Assembly (NCBI RefSeq): GCF_004006015.1 | Contig: NZ_CP034766.1 | Location: 806,001 to 870,000, forward strand | DNA: 64,000 nt | Source: Rhodococcus sp. X156 | Lineage (GTDB): Bacteria > Actinomycetota > Actinomycetes > Mycobacteriales > Mycobacteriaceae | Direction of reading: 5' to 3' | Shown: piece by piece, positions 9,542 through 18,351 of the stretch | How positions within the stretch are numbered: the stretch's first letter is position 1 | Layout of the letters: every line of letters begins with the position of its first letter | Made by a program: the position numbers and the translations under genes | The notes under the pieces: generated by a model | The model's input: only the letters and a program-made list of their open reading frames with translations | Database searches by the model: none | What the model was told of the DNA's origin: nothing

Positions 9542-9651
9542 GCCCCTCACCCTTGCCGCACCAGCGCCCGGTGTCGTGAGTAGCGCTACCTGGTTCGCTG
9601 CCCAGATCTACGGAACGGGGTGCGGTGGTGACCGGCGGCTACCGTCGCCCC

Positions 9652-12153
9652 GTGCCCGCTGACGCTCTGCTCCCGCCCCGGTCGGCCCCCGGCGCCGACC
9701 TGCCGGTGCGCCCCGCGCTGCCGCAGCTGGTGGCCGCGCTGCGCAGCCACGGAACGGCGGTGCTGGTGGCGCCGCCCGGATCGGGCAAGACGTCGCTGCT
9801 GCCGCTGGCTCTGGCCGACGCCGTCGATGGCACCGTGGTGGTGGCCGAGCCGCGACGCCTGGCCACGCGGGCGGCCGCGCACCGGCTGGCCGCCCTGGTG
9901 GGGGAGCGCCCGGGCCAGCGGGTGGGCTACGCCATGCGCGGGGAGCGCACGCCGGGCTCGCGGGTGGAGGTGGTCACCACCGGCCTGCTGCTGCAGCGCC
10001 TGCAGCGTGACCCGGAGCTGCCCGGCGTCGGCGCGATCGTGCTGGACGAGGTGCACGAGCGTCACCTCGACGCCGACCTGGCGCTGGCCTTCGGCGTGGA
10101 CGTGCGGGCCACCCTGCGCGAGGACCTGCTGCTGGTGGCCACCTCGGCCACCCCGGACACCGATCGGCTGACCGCCGCGCTGGGCGGCGCCCCGGTGATC
10201 ACCGCTGAGGCCACCACCTACCCCCTGGACGTGGTGTGGGCGCCGCCGGAGCGCCCGCTGCCACTGCTGGCCGACGCACGGGTGGACCCGCGGCTGCTCG
10301 ACCACGTGGCCGACGTGGTCCGCCGCGCGCTCACCGAGGCGCCCGGGGACGTGCTGGTCTTCGCCCCCGGCGAGGCCGAGGTGCACGGCGTGGTGCGGCG
10401 GCTGCACGGCGTGGCGGCCGACGTGCTGCCGCTCTACGGGCGGCTGGCCAGCGCCGAGCAGGACCGGGCGCTGCGGGTGGGGGAGCGCCGGCGGGTGGTG
10501 GTGAGCACGTCGGTGGCGGAGAGCTCGCTGACCGTGCCGGGCGTGCGGGTGGTGGTGGACGCCGGGCTCGCCCGCCAGCCCCGCACCGACCACCGCCGTG
10601 GGCTGGCTGCGCTGGTCACCACCCGGGTGTCGCAGGCCTCGGCCGCCCAGCGCGCCGGGCGGGCCGCGCGGGAGGGCCCCGGCCGGGTGTACCGCTGCTG
10701 GTCGGCGGCCGAGCACACCCACCTCGACGCCCACACCCCGGCCGAGATCGCCACCGCCGACCTCACCGGGTTCGTGCTCACCGTGGCGGCCTGGGGCGCT
10801 CCCGGTGGGCGGGGCCTCGCGCTGCTCGACCCGCCGCCCGAGCCGGCGCTGGCCGCGGCCACCACGCTGCTCACCGAGCTGGGTGCGCTGCACGCCGACG
10901 GCCGGATCACTGCGCGGGGGCAGCGGATGGCGGCGGTGGGCGCGCACCCGCGGCTGGCCCGCGCCCTGCTCGACGGTGGTGAGCTGGTGGGGCCGGGGCG
11001 GGCCCGCGAGATCGTGGCGCTGCTGTCTGACGACACCCTCACCGGCCGCGACGACGACCTGGTGGCCCGCTGGCGCTCGCTGCGCCGCGGCACCGACCGG
11101 GCGGCCACCGCCCGCTGGCGCGCCGAGATCCAGCGCCTGGGCCGCGGCGGTGGCAGCGCCACGACCGACCTGCCGGACGACCTGGCGGTGGGCACGGTGG
11201 TGGCGCTGGCCCACCCGGACCGCATCGCCAAGGCCCGCGCGCCGGGCTCCGCGGACTACCTCCTGGCCGGCGGCACCGGGGCCGTGCTGGACGCCGGCTC
11301 ACCGCTGCGCGGCAGCGAGTGGCTGGCGGTGGCGGTGGCGGACCGCCCTAGAGGCCGGGTGGCCGCGCGCATCCGCTCCGCCGCACCGCTGGACGAGGCC
11401 ACCGCCCGGGCGGTCGCGGCACCGATGGTGCACGAGCAGGTTCAGGTGCAGTGGCGCGACGGGGCGCTGCTGGCCCGGCAGCGGGAGAGCCTCGGCGCCA
11501 TCACCCTGCGGGAGACGCCGCTGGCCGACCCGGACCCCGCCGCCGTGCTGGCCGCGGTGCGCGAGGGCCTGGCCAGCACCGGGCTGCGGGTGCTGCGCTG
11601 GACCCACGACGCCGAGCAGCTGCGGGCCCGGCTGGCCTGCGCGCACCGCGCCCTGGGTGCACCCTGGCCGGACGTCGGCGAGGAGGCGTTGCTGGCCAAC
11701 GTCGACGCCTGGCTGGGCCCGGACCTGCTGCGGGTGCGGCGCACCGCCGACCTGGCGCGCATCGACGTCGCCGCCGCGCTGCGCCGGCTGCTGCCCTGGC
11801 CGGCGGCGGCCCGCTTCGACGAGCTGGTGCCCGAGCGGCTGCCGGTGCCGTCGGGGTCGAAGGTGCGCCTGGAGTACGCCCTGGCCGACGAGCCGCCGGT
11901 GCTGGCGGTGAAGGTGCAGGAGGCCTTCGGCTGGACCGAGTCGCCGCGGGTGGCCGACGGGCGCGTGGCGGTGGTGCTGCACCTGCTCTCGCCGGCGGGG
12001 CGGCCGGTGGCAGTGACGTCGGACCTGGCGTCGTTCTGGCGGCAGGGCTACCCGCAGGTGCGGGCCGAGCTGCGCGGGCGCTACCCGCGCCACCCCTGGC
12101 CGGAGGACCCGCTGACGGCCACCCCGACCCGGCGGGTCTCGCCCCGGCGCTAG
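9652..12153 (+). CDS. hrpB: ATP-dependent helicase HrpB
   Basis: A DEAH-family helicase of about 833 residues. Walker A is GSGKT (residues 43-47), motif II is DEVH (132-135), motif III reads TSATPD, and motifs V/VI include STSVAESSLTVPGV and AAQRAGRAAR. The C-terminal half has the HrpB-specific region ending in a WPEDP-type segment. In E. coli HrpB has no clear essential role. The GTG at 9652 is preferred: TACCGT ends 6 nt before it, fitting a leaderless start. An in-frame GTG at 9625 gives nine more residues with no family match. Confidence 0.93.
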   Translation: MPADALLPPRSAPGADLPVRPALPQLVAALRSHGTAVLVAPPGSGKTSLLPLALADAVDGTVVVAEPRRLATRAAAHRLAALVGERPGQRVGYAMRGERTPGSRVEVVTTGLLLQRLQRDPELPGVGAIVLDEVHERHLDADLALAFGVDVRATLREDLLLVATSATPDTDRLTAALGGAPVITAEATTYPLDVVWAPPERPLPLLADARVDPRLLDHVADVVRRALTEAPGDVLVFAPGEAEVHGVVRRLHGVAADVLPLYGRLASAEQDRALRVGERRRVVVSTSVAESSLTVPGVRVVVDAGLARQPRTDHRRGLAALVTTRVSQASAAQRAGRAAREGPGRVYRCWSAAEHTHLDAHTPAEIATADLTGFVLTVAAWGAPGGRGLALLDPPPEPALAAATTLLTELGALHADGRITARGQRMAAVGAHPRLARALLDGGELVGPGRAREIVALLSDDTLTGRDDDLVARWRSLRRGTDRAATARWRAEIQRLGRGGGSATTDLPDDLAVGTVVALAHPDRIAKARAPGSADYLLAGGTGAVLDAGSPLRGSEWLAVAVADRPRGRVAARIRSAAPLDEATARAVAAPMVHEQVQVQWRDGALLARQRESLGAITLRETPLADPDPAAVLAAVREGLASTGLRVLRWTHDAEQLRARLACAHRALGAPWPDVGEEALLANVDAWLGPDLLRVRRTADLARIDVAAALRRLLPWPAAARFDELVPERLPVPSGSKVRLEYALADEPPVLAVKVQEAFGWTESPRVADGRVAVVLHLLSPAGRPVAVTSDLASFWRQGYPQVRAELRGRYPRHPWPEDPLTATPTRRVSPRR

Positions 12154-12157
12154 GTAG

Positions 12158-12544
12158 CTACAGCAGGGAAGCGAACAGGAACAACACCAGCAGGACGGCC
12201 GGCAGCGCCAGCACCCCGATGCCCAGGGTCCACGCCGGCAGGCGCCGCTGCCGGCGCAGGTCCAGGCGAGCCAGCGCCACCAGGGCCATGCCCATCGAGG
12301 CCACCCACAGGACGAAGGCCACCGCCTGCAGCGACCAGAACGGGACGATCGCGGCCTCGGTGTCGGCCTGCTGCTGCGGGGTCTGGGCGTTGTCGAACAC
12401 CCCGTCGGCCACCGGCCCGAGGTAGAAGAACGAGGCGACCAGGGCGGCGTAGGCCGCCACCAGGGTGAGCACGGCAGCGATCGACAGGCCCTGGCCCCAC
12501 TGCCGTGCGGGACGGACCGGGCGGCGCTGCGCCTGCGTGGTCAT
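12158..12544 (-). CDS. Small three-helix membrane protein
   Basis: A 128-residue protein of unknown function. It has a short basic N-terminus, a hydrophobic segment near residues 18-42, an acidic/Gln-rich external loop, a second segment with AVAFVLWVASMG near 72-90, and a third at the C-terminus. The ATG at 12544 starts just before the first basic stretch. Its stop lies only 4 nt beyond the convergent hrpB stop. The FVLWV helix and overall topology match the protein at 9083-9541. Confidence 0.65.
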   Translation of the reverse strand: MTTQAQRRPVRPARQWGQGLSIAAVLTLVAAYAALVASFFYLGPVADGVFDNAQTPQQQADTEAAIVPFWSLQAVAFVLWVASMGMALVALARLDLRRQRRLPAWTLGIGVLALPAVLLVLFLFASLL

Positions 12545-12661
12545 AGGCACGCAGCATTGCCCATCGCGGGACAGACTGCACGCGGGGGAGGGGCCGCGTG
12601 GGGCAACCGGCACCGACCGCCGCCGGAACGCCGCCCGCCAGCGCCGTAGACTCCACAGACC

Positions 12662-13741
12662 GTGAGCCTCACCCTTGGAATCGTCGGTCTGCCCAACGTC
12701 GGCAAGTCCACCCTGTTCAACGCGTTGACCAACAACGACGTGCTGGCGGCGAACTACCCGTTCGCCACCATCGAGCCGAACGTGGGCATGGTGCCGCTGC
12801 CGGACAAGCGGCTGGACGAGCTGGCCAAGATCTTCGGCTCGGAGAAGATCGTCCCGGCCACGGTGTCGTTCGTCGACATCGCCGGCATCGTCAAGGGCGC
12901 CAGCGAGGGGCAGGGCCTGGGCAACAAGTTCCTGGCCAACATCCGTGAGGCCGACGCCATCTGCCAGGTGGTCCGGGTGTTCGCCGACGACGACGTGGTG
13001 CACGTCGACGGCAAGGTGGACCCGCTGGCCGACATCTCCGTGATCGAGACCGAGCTGATCATCGCCGACCTGCAGACGCTGGAGAAGGCCATCCCGCGCC
13101 TGGAGAAGGAGGCGCGCACGCAGAAGGACCGCAAGGCGGTGGTGGAGGCGGCCAAGGCGGCCGAGGCCGTGCTGAGCGACGACCGCACGCTGTACTCCGC
13201 GGCCAAGGAGCTGGACCTGGAGCTGCTGCGCGAGCTGAGCCTGCTCACCACCAAGCCGTTCCTGTACGTGTTCAACGCCGACGAGAGCGTGCTCACCGAC
13301 GACGCCCGGGTGGCCGACCTGCGCGCCGCGGTGGCCCCGGCCGACGCGGTGTTCCTGGACGCCAAGGTGGAGCAGGAGCTGTTGGAGCTGGACGAGGAGT
13401 CGTCCCTGGAGCTGCTGGAGTCGATCGGTCAGGCCGAGCCCGGCCTGCACCAGCTGGCCCGCACCGGGTTTCACACCCTGGGGCTGCAGACCTACCTGAC
13501 GGCGGGGCCCAAGGAGGCCCGGGCGTGGACGATCCACAAGGGCGACACCGCCCCGCAGGCCGCCGGCGTCATCCACACCGACTTCGAGCGCGGCTTCATC
13601 AAGGCCGAGGTGGTCTCCTACGACGACCTCGTCGAGGCCGGCTCCATGGCGGCGGCCAAGGCCGCGGGCAAGGTGCGCATGGAGGGCAAGGACTACGTGA
13701 TGGCCGACGGCGACGTGGTGGAGTTCCGCTTCAACGTGTGA
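12662..13741 (+). CDS. ychF: Ribosome-associated ATPase/GTPase YchF
   Basis: A 359-residue Obg-family P-loop NTPase (YchF/OLA1), a ribosome-binding protein linked to stress responses. Walker A is GLPNVGKST (residues 9-17), switch II is DIAGIVKGAS, and the base-specificity motif is NADE (205-208), the NxxE form that makes this family prefer ATP over GTP. A coiled-coil domain and a C-terminal TGS domain (about 280-357) follow. The GTG start is preceded by a TAGACT element 9 nt upstream. Length and motifs are fully typical. Confidence 0.96.
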   Translation: MSLTLGIVGLPNVGKSTLFNALTNNDVLAANYPFATIEPNVGMVPLPDKRLDELAKIFGSEKIVPATVSFVDIAGIVKGASEGQGLGNKFLANIREADAICQVVRVFADDDVVHVDGKVDPLADISVIETELIIADLQTLEKAIPRLEKEARTQKDRKAVVEAAKAAEAVLSDDRTLYSAAKELDLELLRELSLLTTKPFLYVFNADESVLTDDARVADLRAAVAPADAVFLDAKVEQELLELDEESSLELLESIGQAEPGLHQLARTGFHTLGLQTYLTAGPKEARAWTIHKGDTAPQAAGVIHTDFERGFIKAEVVSYDDLVEAGSMAAAKAAGKVRMEGKDYVMADGDVVEFRFNV

Positions 13742-13769
13742 GTTGGCCGTTGGCGCAGGTCAGAGGGAT

Positions 13770-13788
13770 GCGGACCCCCGCGGTCCGC
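13770..13788 (+). terminator. Hairpin after ychF
   Basis: A 7-bp perfect stem, GCGGACC pairing with GGTCCGC around a 5-nt loop, lies 29 nt past the ychF stop. There is no T-tract, so if it terminates transcription it is of the GC-hairpin type common in actinobacteria. Confidence 0.4.
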
Positions 13789-13889
13789 GCTGAGTCCGCA
13801 AGAAATACAGCGTGATGGGTTCGATGTGACCGCTCGGAAGGTGCATCTCCGGACCCGGGTCCTGCCAGTCGACTTCTCCACCCGGCCGA

Positions 13890-15380
13890 TTAGGCGGGGA
13901 AGTGGAACGTCGGCGCATAGTTCACTCCGCCCTGGTGCTCGTAGACCGTCACCGGGGGGAGAACGTTCCACCGATGCCCCAGCAGCAGGGCGGTGCCAGC
14001 CGGTCCGGCCATGAATAGGTGGATCCTCGTCGCGTCGGTTTCCCTGACCTTGGCGATCAGAGCGTCCTGGAGCGCGGTGACCCAGGACGTGGCCCAGGCG
14101 GCGTCGACAACCGACTCCGGGCCGACGCCGGTCTCGCCGGTGACGGTGTACAGGCGTCCGGCTGGAACGCCGGACGCAGTGACGTAGTCGCGGACGTCGG
14201 CTGTGGGATCGTGGCGGAGGGCGACGCAGACGACGAGATCTTTGCCGTTGCTGGGCAATAGTTCGTCGGCGAGGACTACCAGCCTGGCGGATCCGCCCCT
14301 AGCGTCGCTGGCCCACTCGACGCCGTCCTGGTTCAGCGAGATGATCCATCGCCGCACTCCGGGAAGGGCCCGGCCGATCGCAAACCAGACCGGGAGACGG
14401 ACGGACGCGACGACGTGGACCCGGCGGGAGGTGAACGCCTCAAGCGCCCGAGCTGCTGACGCGAGCCGTGGGCGCACGATCGCGTCCCAGGCAGTGCGGT
14501 CGGTGATGGTCCGACGCTCGAAGGCGTCGCCGTCGGGGTAGAGGTCGGTGAAGTCGACGCGGGCGTTCGGGACCTGCCGGGACTCCTCGCGGTCGATGCC
14601 GTGCACGGCCAGTACCAGGGTCCCGCCCTGGGCCAGGAGGTCGCGGTCCTCGAGGCACCGTCGGGCGTCGGCGACGGTGACTTCTCCGACGCCGTCGGTG
14701 ACCCAGTCGCTGACCATGCGCAGGGCGCTGGTGACGGCCTCGTCGTCCCCGCGGAACCCGTTGAGTCGCATTAAGTCGGAGATCCGCTCGCGCCAGGCGT
14801 TTTCGGAGCCCTCGTTACGGAAGGTCACGCTGGAGAGAAACTCGAGGACCTCAGCACGCTCCGTGCCCAGGTGGGTCGCGAAGGTCGTGACGAGCCTTCC
14901 GAGGGTGGTCTGTCGTCGATCCAGAGCGTCGTGAAGCTTGGTCGGGTCGAGGCGATCGGACTTCTTGTCGAGTGCCTTGAATAGGGCGGAACCGTGGTCG
15001 AAGTTGCGGTTGGTTACCAGCTCGAGGTTGAACGGTTCTCCGCCATCGGTCAGCTTGCGCCAGGTGGTGTGGAAGGCATGGAGGGGCGAGACGCCCTTCT
15101 TCGACCTGGGCGTTGTCAGCCACTGGTCGTCGATGACCTCGCCGCCGTAGTTGCTGGACTTCACCTGGATCCAGGTTCCTGGCAGTCCGTTGGCGCGCCG
15201 GAGCACGACGTCATCGAACGCGCCGCCGTCGGGGTCCTCGATGCTTACGCTCACGGCGTGCTCGTCCTGAAGGGCCTGAAGAGCCGTGTGCAGGCCGACC
15301 GCATGCTGCAGATTGTCGCCCCGGATCGCGGCGGCGCGGGCTGCCAGTGATGCGGGGTTCCGGCGGAGGGGTGTCGCCAT
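13890..15380 (-). CDS. cap4: CBASS effector Cap4 (nuclease-SAVED)
   Basis: A 496-residue effector. The N-terminal DUF4297-type PD-(D/E)xK nuclease shows Asp56/Asp57 and a Gln-Val-Lys catalytic element (72-74). The C-terminal SAVED domain (about 290-496) contains the IHLFMAGPAGTALLLGH block typical of this nucleotide sensor. In characterised Cap4 proteins SAVED binds a cyclic oligonucleotide, usually a trinucleotide, and switches on promiscuous dsDNA cleavage, killing the infected cell. It is last in the four-gene operon, 15 nt after the TRIP13-like gene. Nuclease and sensor cores both look intact. Confidence 0.9.
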   Translation of the reverse strand: MATPLRRNPASLAARAAAIRGDNLQHAVGLHTALQALQDEHAVSVSIEDPDGGAFDDVVLRRANGLPGTWIQVKSSNYGGEVIDDQWLTTPRSKKGVSPLHAFHTTWRKLTDGGEPFNLELVTNRNFDHGSALFKALDKKSDRLDPTKLHDALDRRQTTLGRLVTTFATHLGTERAEVLEFLSSVTFRNEGSENAWRERISDLMRLNGFRGDDEAVTSALRMVSDWVTDGVGEVTVADARRCLEDRDLLAQGGTLVLAVHGIDREESRQVPNARVDFTDLYPDGDAFERRTITDRTAWDAIVRPRLASAARALEAFTSRRVHVVASVRLPVWFAIGRALPGVRRWIISLNQDGVEWASDARGGSARLVVLADELLPSNGKDLVVCVALRHDPTADVRDYVTASGVPAGRLYTVTGETGVGPESVVDAAWATSWVTALQDALIAKVRETDATRIHLFMAGPAGTALLLGHRWNVLPPVTVYEHQGGVNYAPTFHFPA

Positions 15381-15395
15381 TGTGGGTGCCTCGGC

Positions 15396-16334
15396 TCAGA
15401 CTGCGGGCCGGTCCTGGAACGGCGGGGTGGGGGTCATGTCCTCGGCGATGGCAAGGATGTGGTCGGCGGATAGCGCTGTGTCGGGATAGGCCTCGAGAAT
15501 CGCGGTCGGGACGAGGCGCTGGCTGAGGTCGGAGTAAGTGAAGCCGGGCTGTCCGGGTGCCCGTTCGCCGGTTACCAGGACGAGCTTGTCGATCGCGTCG
15601 TAGTTGAGGTCGAAGCCGGCGAGGGCGTCGGTGAGGACCGCGCGGCGCTGGTCGGCGTCGGGCCGGTGGAACTCGAAGACCGCGGCCGCCCGACGTCGGA
15701 CGGCCGGGTCGAGCGCGGCGAGGCGGTTGGTGCACATGACCACCAGCAGCGGAATGCCAGAGCCTGCGAAGTCGTCGATCCCGGCAAGAAACGCGTCCAC
15801 GCCTGCACGGTCCTCGTGGTGCATCTGGCTGGCCTCCCGGGACTGCACCAGTGCGTCCGCCTCGTCGATGACCAGGATGGTGACGCCGCGGAGGCGGCCG
15901 TCGGCGCCGCGGCCGAGCTTGGCTTCGCGCGTAACGGTCGCGAAGGCCTCGGCGATCAGCGTGGTCATCTCGCCAACGTGCCCGGTGCCTCGCGCCGACA
16001 GCTTGAGCCGGTACAGAGTCACCGGAACGTCGAGGTGGTTGCCGAGGTCGCAGCCAAAACTCTCCGCGAGCGCGGACTTGCCGGAGCCGACGTCGCCGGC
16101 GAAGACGAGCAGGGGGGCGCGATCGCGGAGGAGAGTGAAGGCCTGGTGGTCGCCGGTCAGACCACGGTGGTGGGTCGCGGCCCACCGGGTCAGGACGTCG
16201 GGGTTGGCGAGGACTGCAGCCTCCTTTCGCAGGCGGACCTTGACGTGGTCGAGGCCGACGAGGCGGCGGTACCTGTCGTAGCGGACGTCGTCGGGGAACT
16301 CGATCACAGGGTGGAAGAGGTCGCTGTCGCTCAT
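15396..16334 (-). CDS. cap6: CBASS TRIP13/Pch2-like AAA+ ATPase
   Basis: A 312-residue AAA+ ATPase. Walker A is GDVGSGKS (80-87), Walker B is LVIDEAD (Asp157, Glu158), and a sensor-like CTNR lies downstream. In type III CBASS this protein is known to remodel the HORMA partner and switch off the nucleotide cyclase, acting as the brake. The ATG at 16334 starts the conserved sequence; the longer open frame upstream is antisense to nothing conserved and overlaps the HORMA gene. It lies between the HORMA and Cap4 genes. Confidence 0.9.
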   Translation of the reverse strand: MSDSDLFHPVIEFPDDVRYDRYRRLVGLDHVKVRLRKEAAVLANPDVLTRWAATHHRGLTGDHQAFTLLRDRAPLLVFAGDVGSGKSALAESFGCDLGNHLDVPVTLYRLKLSARGTGHVGEMTTLIAEAFATVTREAKLGRGADGRLRGVTILVIDEADALVQSREASQMHHEDRAGVDAFLAGIDDFAGSGIPLLVVMCTNRLAALDPAVRRRAAAVFEFHRPDADQRRAVLTDALAGFDLNYDAIDKLVLVTGERAPGQPGFTYSDLSQRLVPTAILEAYPDTALSADHILAIAEDMTPTPPFQDRPAV

Positions 16335-16387
16335 GATTGCTCCGGGGGTCTGGGGAGTGCGAGCGAGGTACTCGCCCTCCCGGTGAG

Positions 16388-16891
16388 TCAGATCGCGTTG
16401 TAGAGGCTGCGGTCGAGTCCGTGACCGCCACGGGAGTACTGGAAGGTGTTCTCGTACGAGCCGGCGTGGGCCGTGGGCTCGGTGCCGGGCGTGCGGTCGA
16501 TGGGCAGGCCCGCCTGGAAGCTGGCGCGGTCGGCGGTGGTCAGGGCGTTGAACGCGCTGTTGTGGCTCAGGAAGCTGTGGAACTCGTATTGCGCGACCTC
16601 GAGGGCGCTGGGGAGACCGCCGGGCACGTCGTCGCGGAGCTGGCCGCCGGCGAGGGCGGTGTAACGCAGCCGCAGCTTCCACTCCCCACCGTTCTTGAAC
16701 CCGAAGTCGACGTAGTTGAGGTAGCCGGCCTTGAGGTACTGGGCGGTCTCCTCGACGTAGTTGGGGATCCAGTCCAGGCGCGGCTGGCCGTAGCGGGCGT
16801 TGAGGTTGCGCAGGTCGGCGCCGAGCTTGCTGGCGACGTAGCGGGCCTCGGTGATGGTGAAGGTGGCGGTGCGGGTCAGCGAGTAGGTCAT
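16388..16891 (-). CDS. cap7: CBASS HORMA-domain protein
   Basis: A 167-residue bacterial HORMA protein. The start (MTYSLTRTATFTITEARYVA) and the KLGADLRNLNARYG helix match the bacterial HORMA family, with the mobile safety-belt region expected in the C-terminal third. Known relatives sense phage proteins or peptides and, when closed, activate the paired CD-NTase. The ATG at 16891 follows the cyclase stop by one nucleotide (TGACATG), so translation is coupled. The open frame extends upstream of this ATG but only as antisense or overlap with the cyclase gene. Confidence 0.87.
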   Translation of the reverse strand: MTYSLTRTATFTITEARYVASKLGADLRNLNARYGQPRLDWIPNYVEETAQYLKAGYLNYVDFGFKNGGEWKLRLRYTALAGGQLRDDVPGGLPSALEVAQYEFHSFLSHNSAFNALTTADRASFQAGLPIDRTPGTEPTAHAGSYENTFQYSRGGHGLDRSLYNAI

Positions 16892-16892
16892 G

Positions 16893-17894
16893 TCAGGCCA
16901 CCGAGAAGGTCGGGCCGAACAGGGTGCGCCATGCGTCGACGGCGCTTCCCTTGCTGGTGGTGGTGCTGGCCCAGGACACCTGGTCGAGGGCCTGGCTGCA
17001 CCGGTCCACAATCCGCTGCCGGTCGTAGTCGGTGTAGGCGCGGACGACGTTGTTGTCGGGGTTCACCGGGTCCCAGACCTGCATCGCGTCGTAGCTGCGC
17101 TGCACTTGGGAAGTGGCGTAAAAGTCGGTGAAGATGATCGGTTGCTTCAGCCCGGTGGTGACGATGTAGCCGAGGATCTGCTCGAACGCGCGGGGGTAGT
17201 TCTTGGTCGCCAGCGGCTCGCCGTTCCAGCCGTGGTCGTAGAGGTGGGCGACAAGGAGTTCGACGAGGAAGCTCTTGAAGCGGAGCTCCTGCCCCGTGGC
17301 GGCGGACTCGTCCTTGATCCGGCGGATGAACTGCTTGAAGAGCCGGATGAGCTCCTTGAGCTCGGGACCGGCCACGCGGCCGCGGCTGTTGAGGAACTCC
17401 AGGTGCTGGGTGACCGAGGTCAGGACCCGGTCGCCGGACTGGGTCACCAGGTGGCCGCGGTCGTCAGGCTCGCCCTCGTAGACCACAGGGGCGACGTCGA
17501 TCTTGAGCCCGGTGCCGTGCATGGTGATGCCGACGGCGTGGTGGGAGATCTTGAAGTCCTCGGCATCCTTGGTCTTGCCGTAAACCTCCTTGCATCGCTC
17601 GAACAGCCAGTTCAGCAGTTGCGCCTCGTTGACCTGGAGGCCGCCGACGGCGGACGCCCGCACGTAGGCCGCGACGTCGGTGTCGGAGCTGGTCTTGATG
17701 GCGGTGTGCTTGGCGACGCTGCCGGAGCCACGCATCTTGACCAGGTCGTAGTCGGGGTGGCTGGCGATGTAGGTCTCGAGGCGGCTACGGAGGTGGGCGA
17801 CCTGGGCGCGGCGCGCCTTTGCCTTCTCCTTGGGGACGTTGACTTTCTCGACGGCGTACGTCGAGAGGGCGTTGTGGTCGACGTGGTCGTGCAT
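16893..17894 (-). CDS. CBASS CD-NTase (cyclic oligonucleotide synthase)
   Basis: A 333-residue polymerase-beta-fold nucleotidyltransferase, probably clade CdnC or CdnD. It shows the GSGS motif (56-59), the metal-binding Asp71-x-Asp73, and the third acidic residue Asp133. It is expected to make a cyclic di- or trinucleotide alarm when phage infection is sensed through the HORMA partner; the product cannot be read from the sequence. It is the first gene of the operon, with a GGAGG ribosome site 7-8 nt before the ATG and about 0.9 kb of non-coding DNA upstream. Confidence 0.92.
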   Translation of the reverse strand: MHDHVDHNALSTYAVEKVNVPKEKAKARRAQVAHLRSRLETYIASHPDYDLVKMRGSGSVAKHTAIKTSSDTDVAAYVRASAVGGLQVNEAQLLNWLFERCKEVYGKTKDAEDFKISHHAVGITMHGTGLKIDVAPVVYEGEPDDRGHLVTQSGDRVLTSVTQHLEFLNSRGRVAGPELKELIRLFKQFIRRIKDESAATGQELRFKSFLVELLVAHLYDHGWNGEPLATKNYPRAFEQILGYIVTTGLKQPIIFTDFYATSQVQRSYDAMQVWDPVNPDNNVVRAYTDYDRQRIVDRCSQALDQVSWASTTTSKGSAVDAWRTLFGPTFSVA

Positions 17895-18176
17895 GGGGGT
17901 TCCTCCCGGGTGTCATGAGTGGTCTCAAGACGGAGCCCGAGGGGGCGGGTGATGTTGATCTCGCCGGGAAACTCGCGTCGTACTCGTGCGAAACTGCACG
18001 GGTGCCCTACAGTGGAAAGCGACCAAGCAAGTCCACGTAGGCCCTGGATCAGACACCACGTCGGCCCCAGGGCCTTCGTCTTGTCAGAGCGCTCTTCGGT
18101 TGTGTACCCGCAGGCGGGCTTCTGTAGCCTAGCGGTGCGCGCCGACAAGTCGGGCCGGATAATGACAGCGATGTAG

Positions 18177-18185
18177 TTATCCACA
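18177..18185 (+). promoter_or_regulatory. DnaA-box sequence
   Basis: TTATCCACA is an exact match to the high-affinity DnaA box. A second box lies 158 bp away in the opposite orientation. No dnaA, dnaN or plasmid rep gene is present, so the role is unknown. Confidence 0.4.
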
Positions 18186-18342
18186 GGGAACAACATGCGG
18201 ACGCCAGGAACCAAGATGTAGTGTCCCCGCCTCGCTTCGAGACTAGATGTGGGCGTGCTTGATGATGAGAGGCGTCTCTCGCTGGGCACTCTCGCTCAGT
18301 CGCTTACTCATTGGTCTCGACGGCCACATGAGCTACAGCGCC

Positions 18343-18351
18343 TGTGGACAA
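18343..18351 (-). promoter_or_regulatory. DnaA-box sequence
   Basis: TTGTCCACA on the minus strand matches the actinobacterial DnaA-box form. It lies beside an A+T-richer stretch (18355-18385) that is unusual for this genome. Confidence 0.35.

Noticed and set aside
17612-18289. A 225-codon minus-strand frame overlapping the CD-NTase start
   Set aside because: Its second half is a frame shadow of the CD-NTase gene and the first half lacks coding features.
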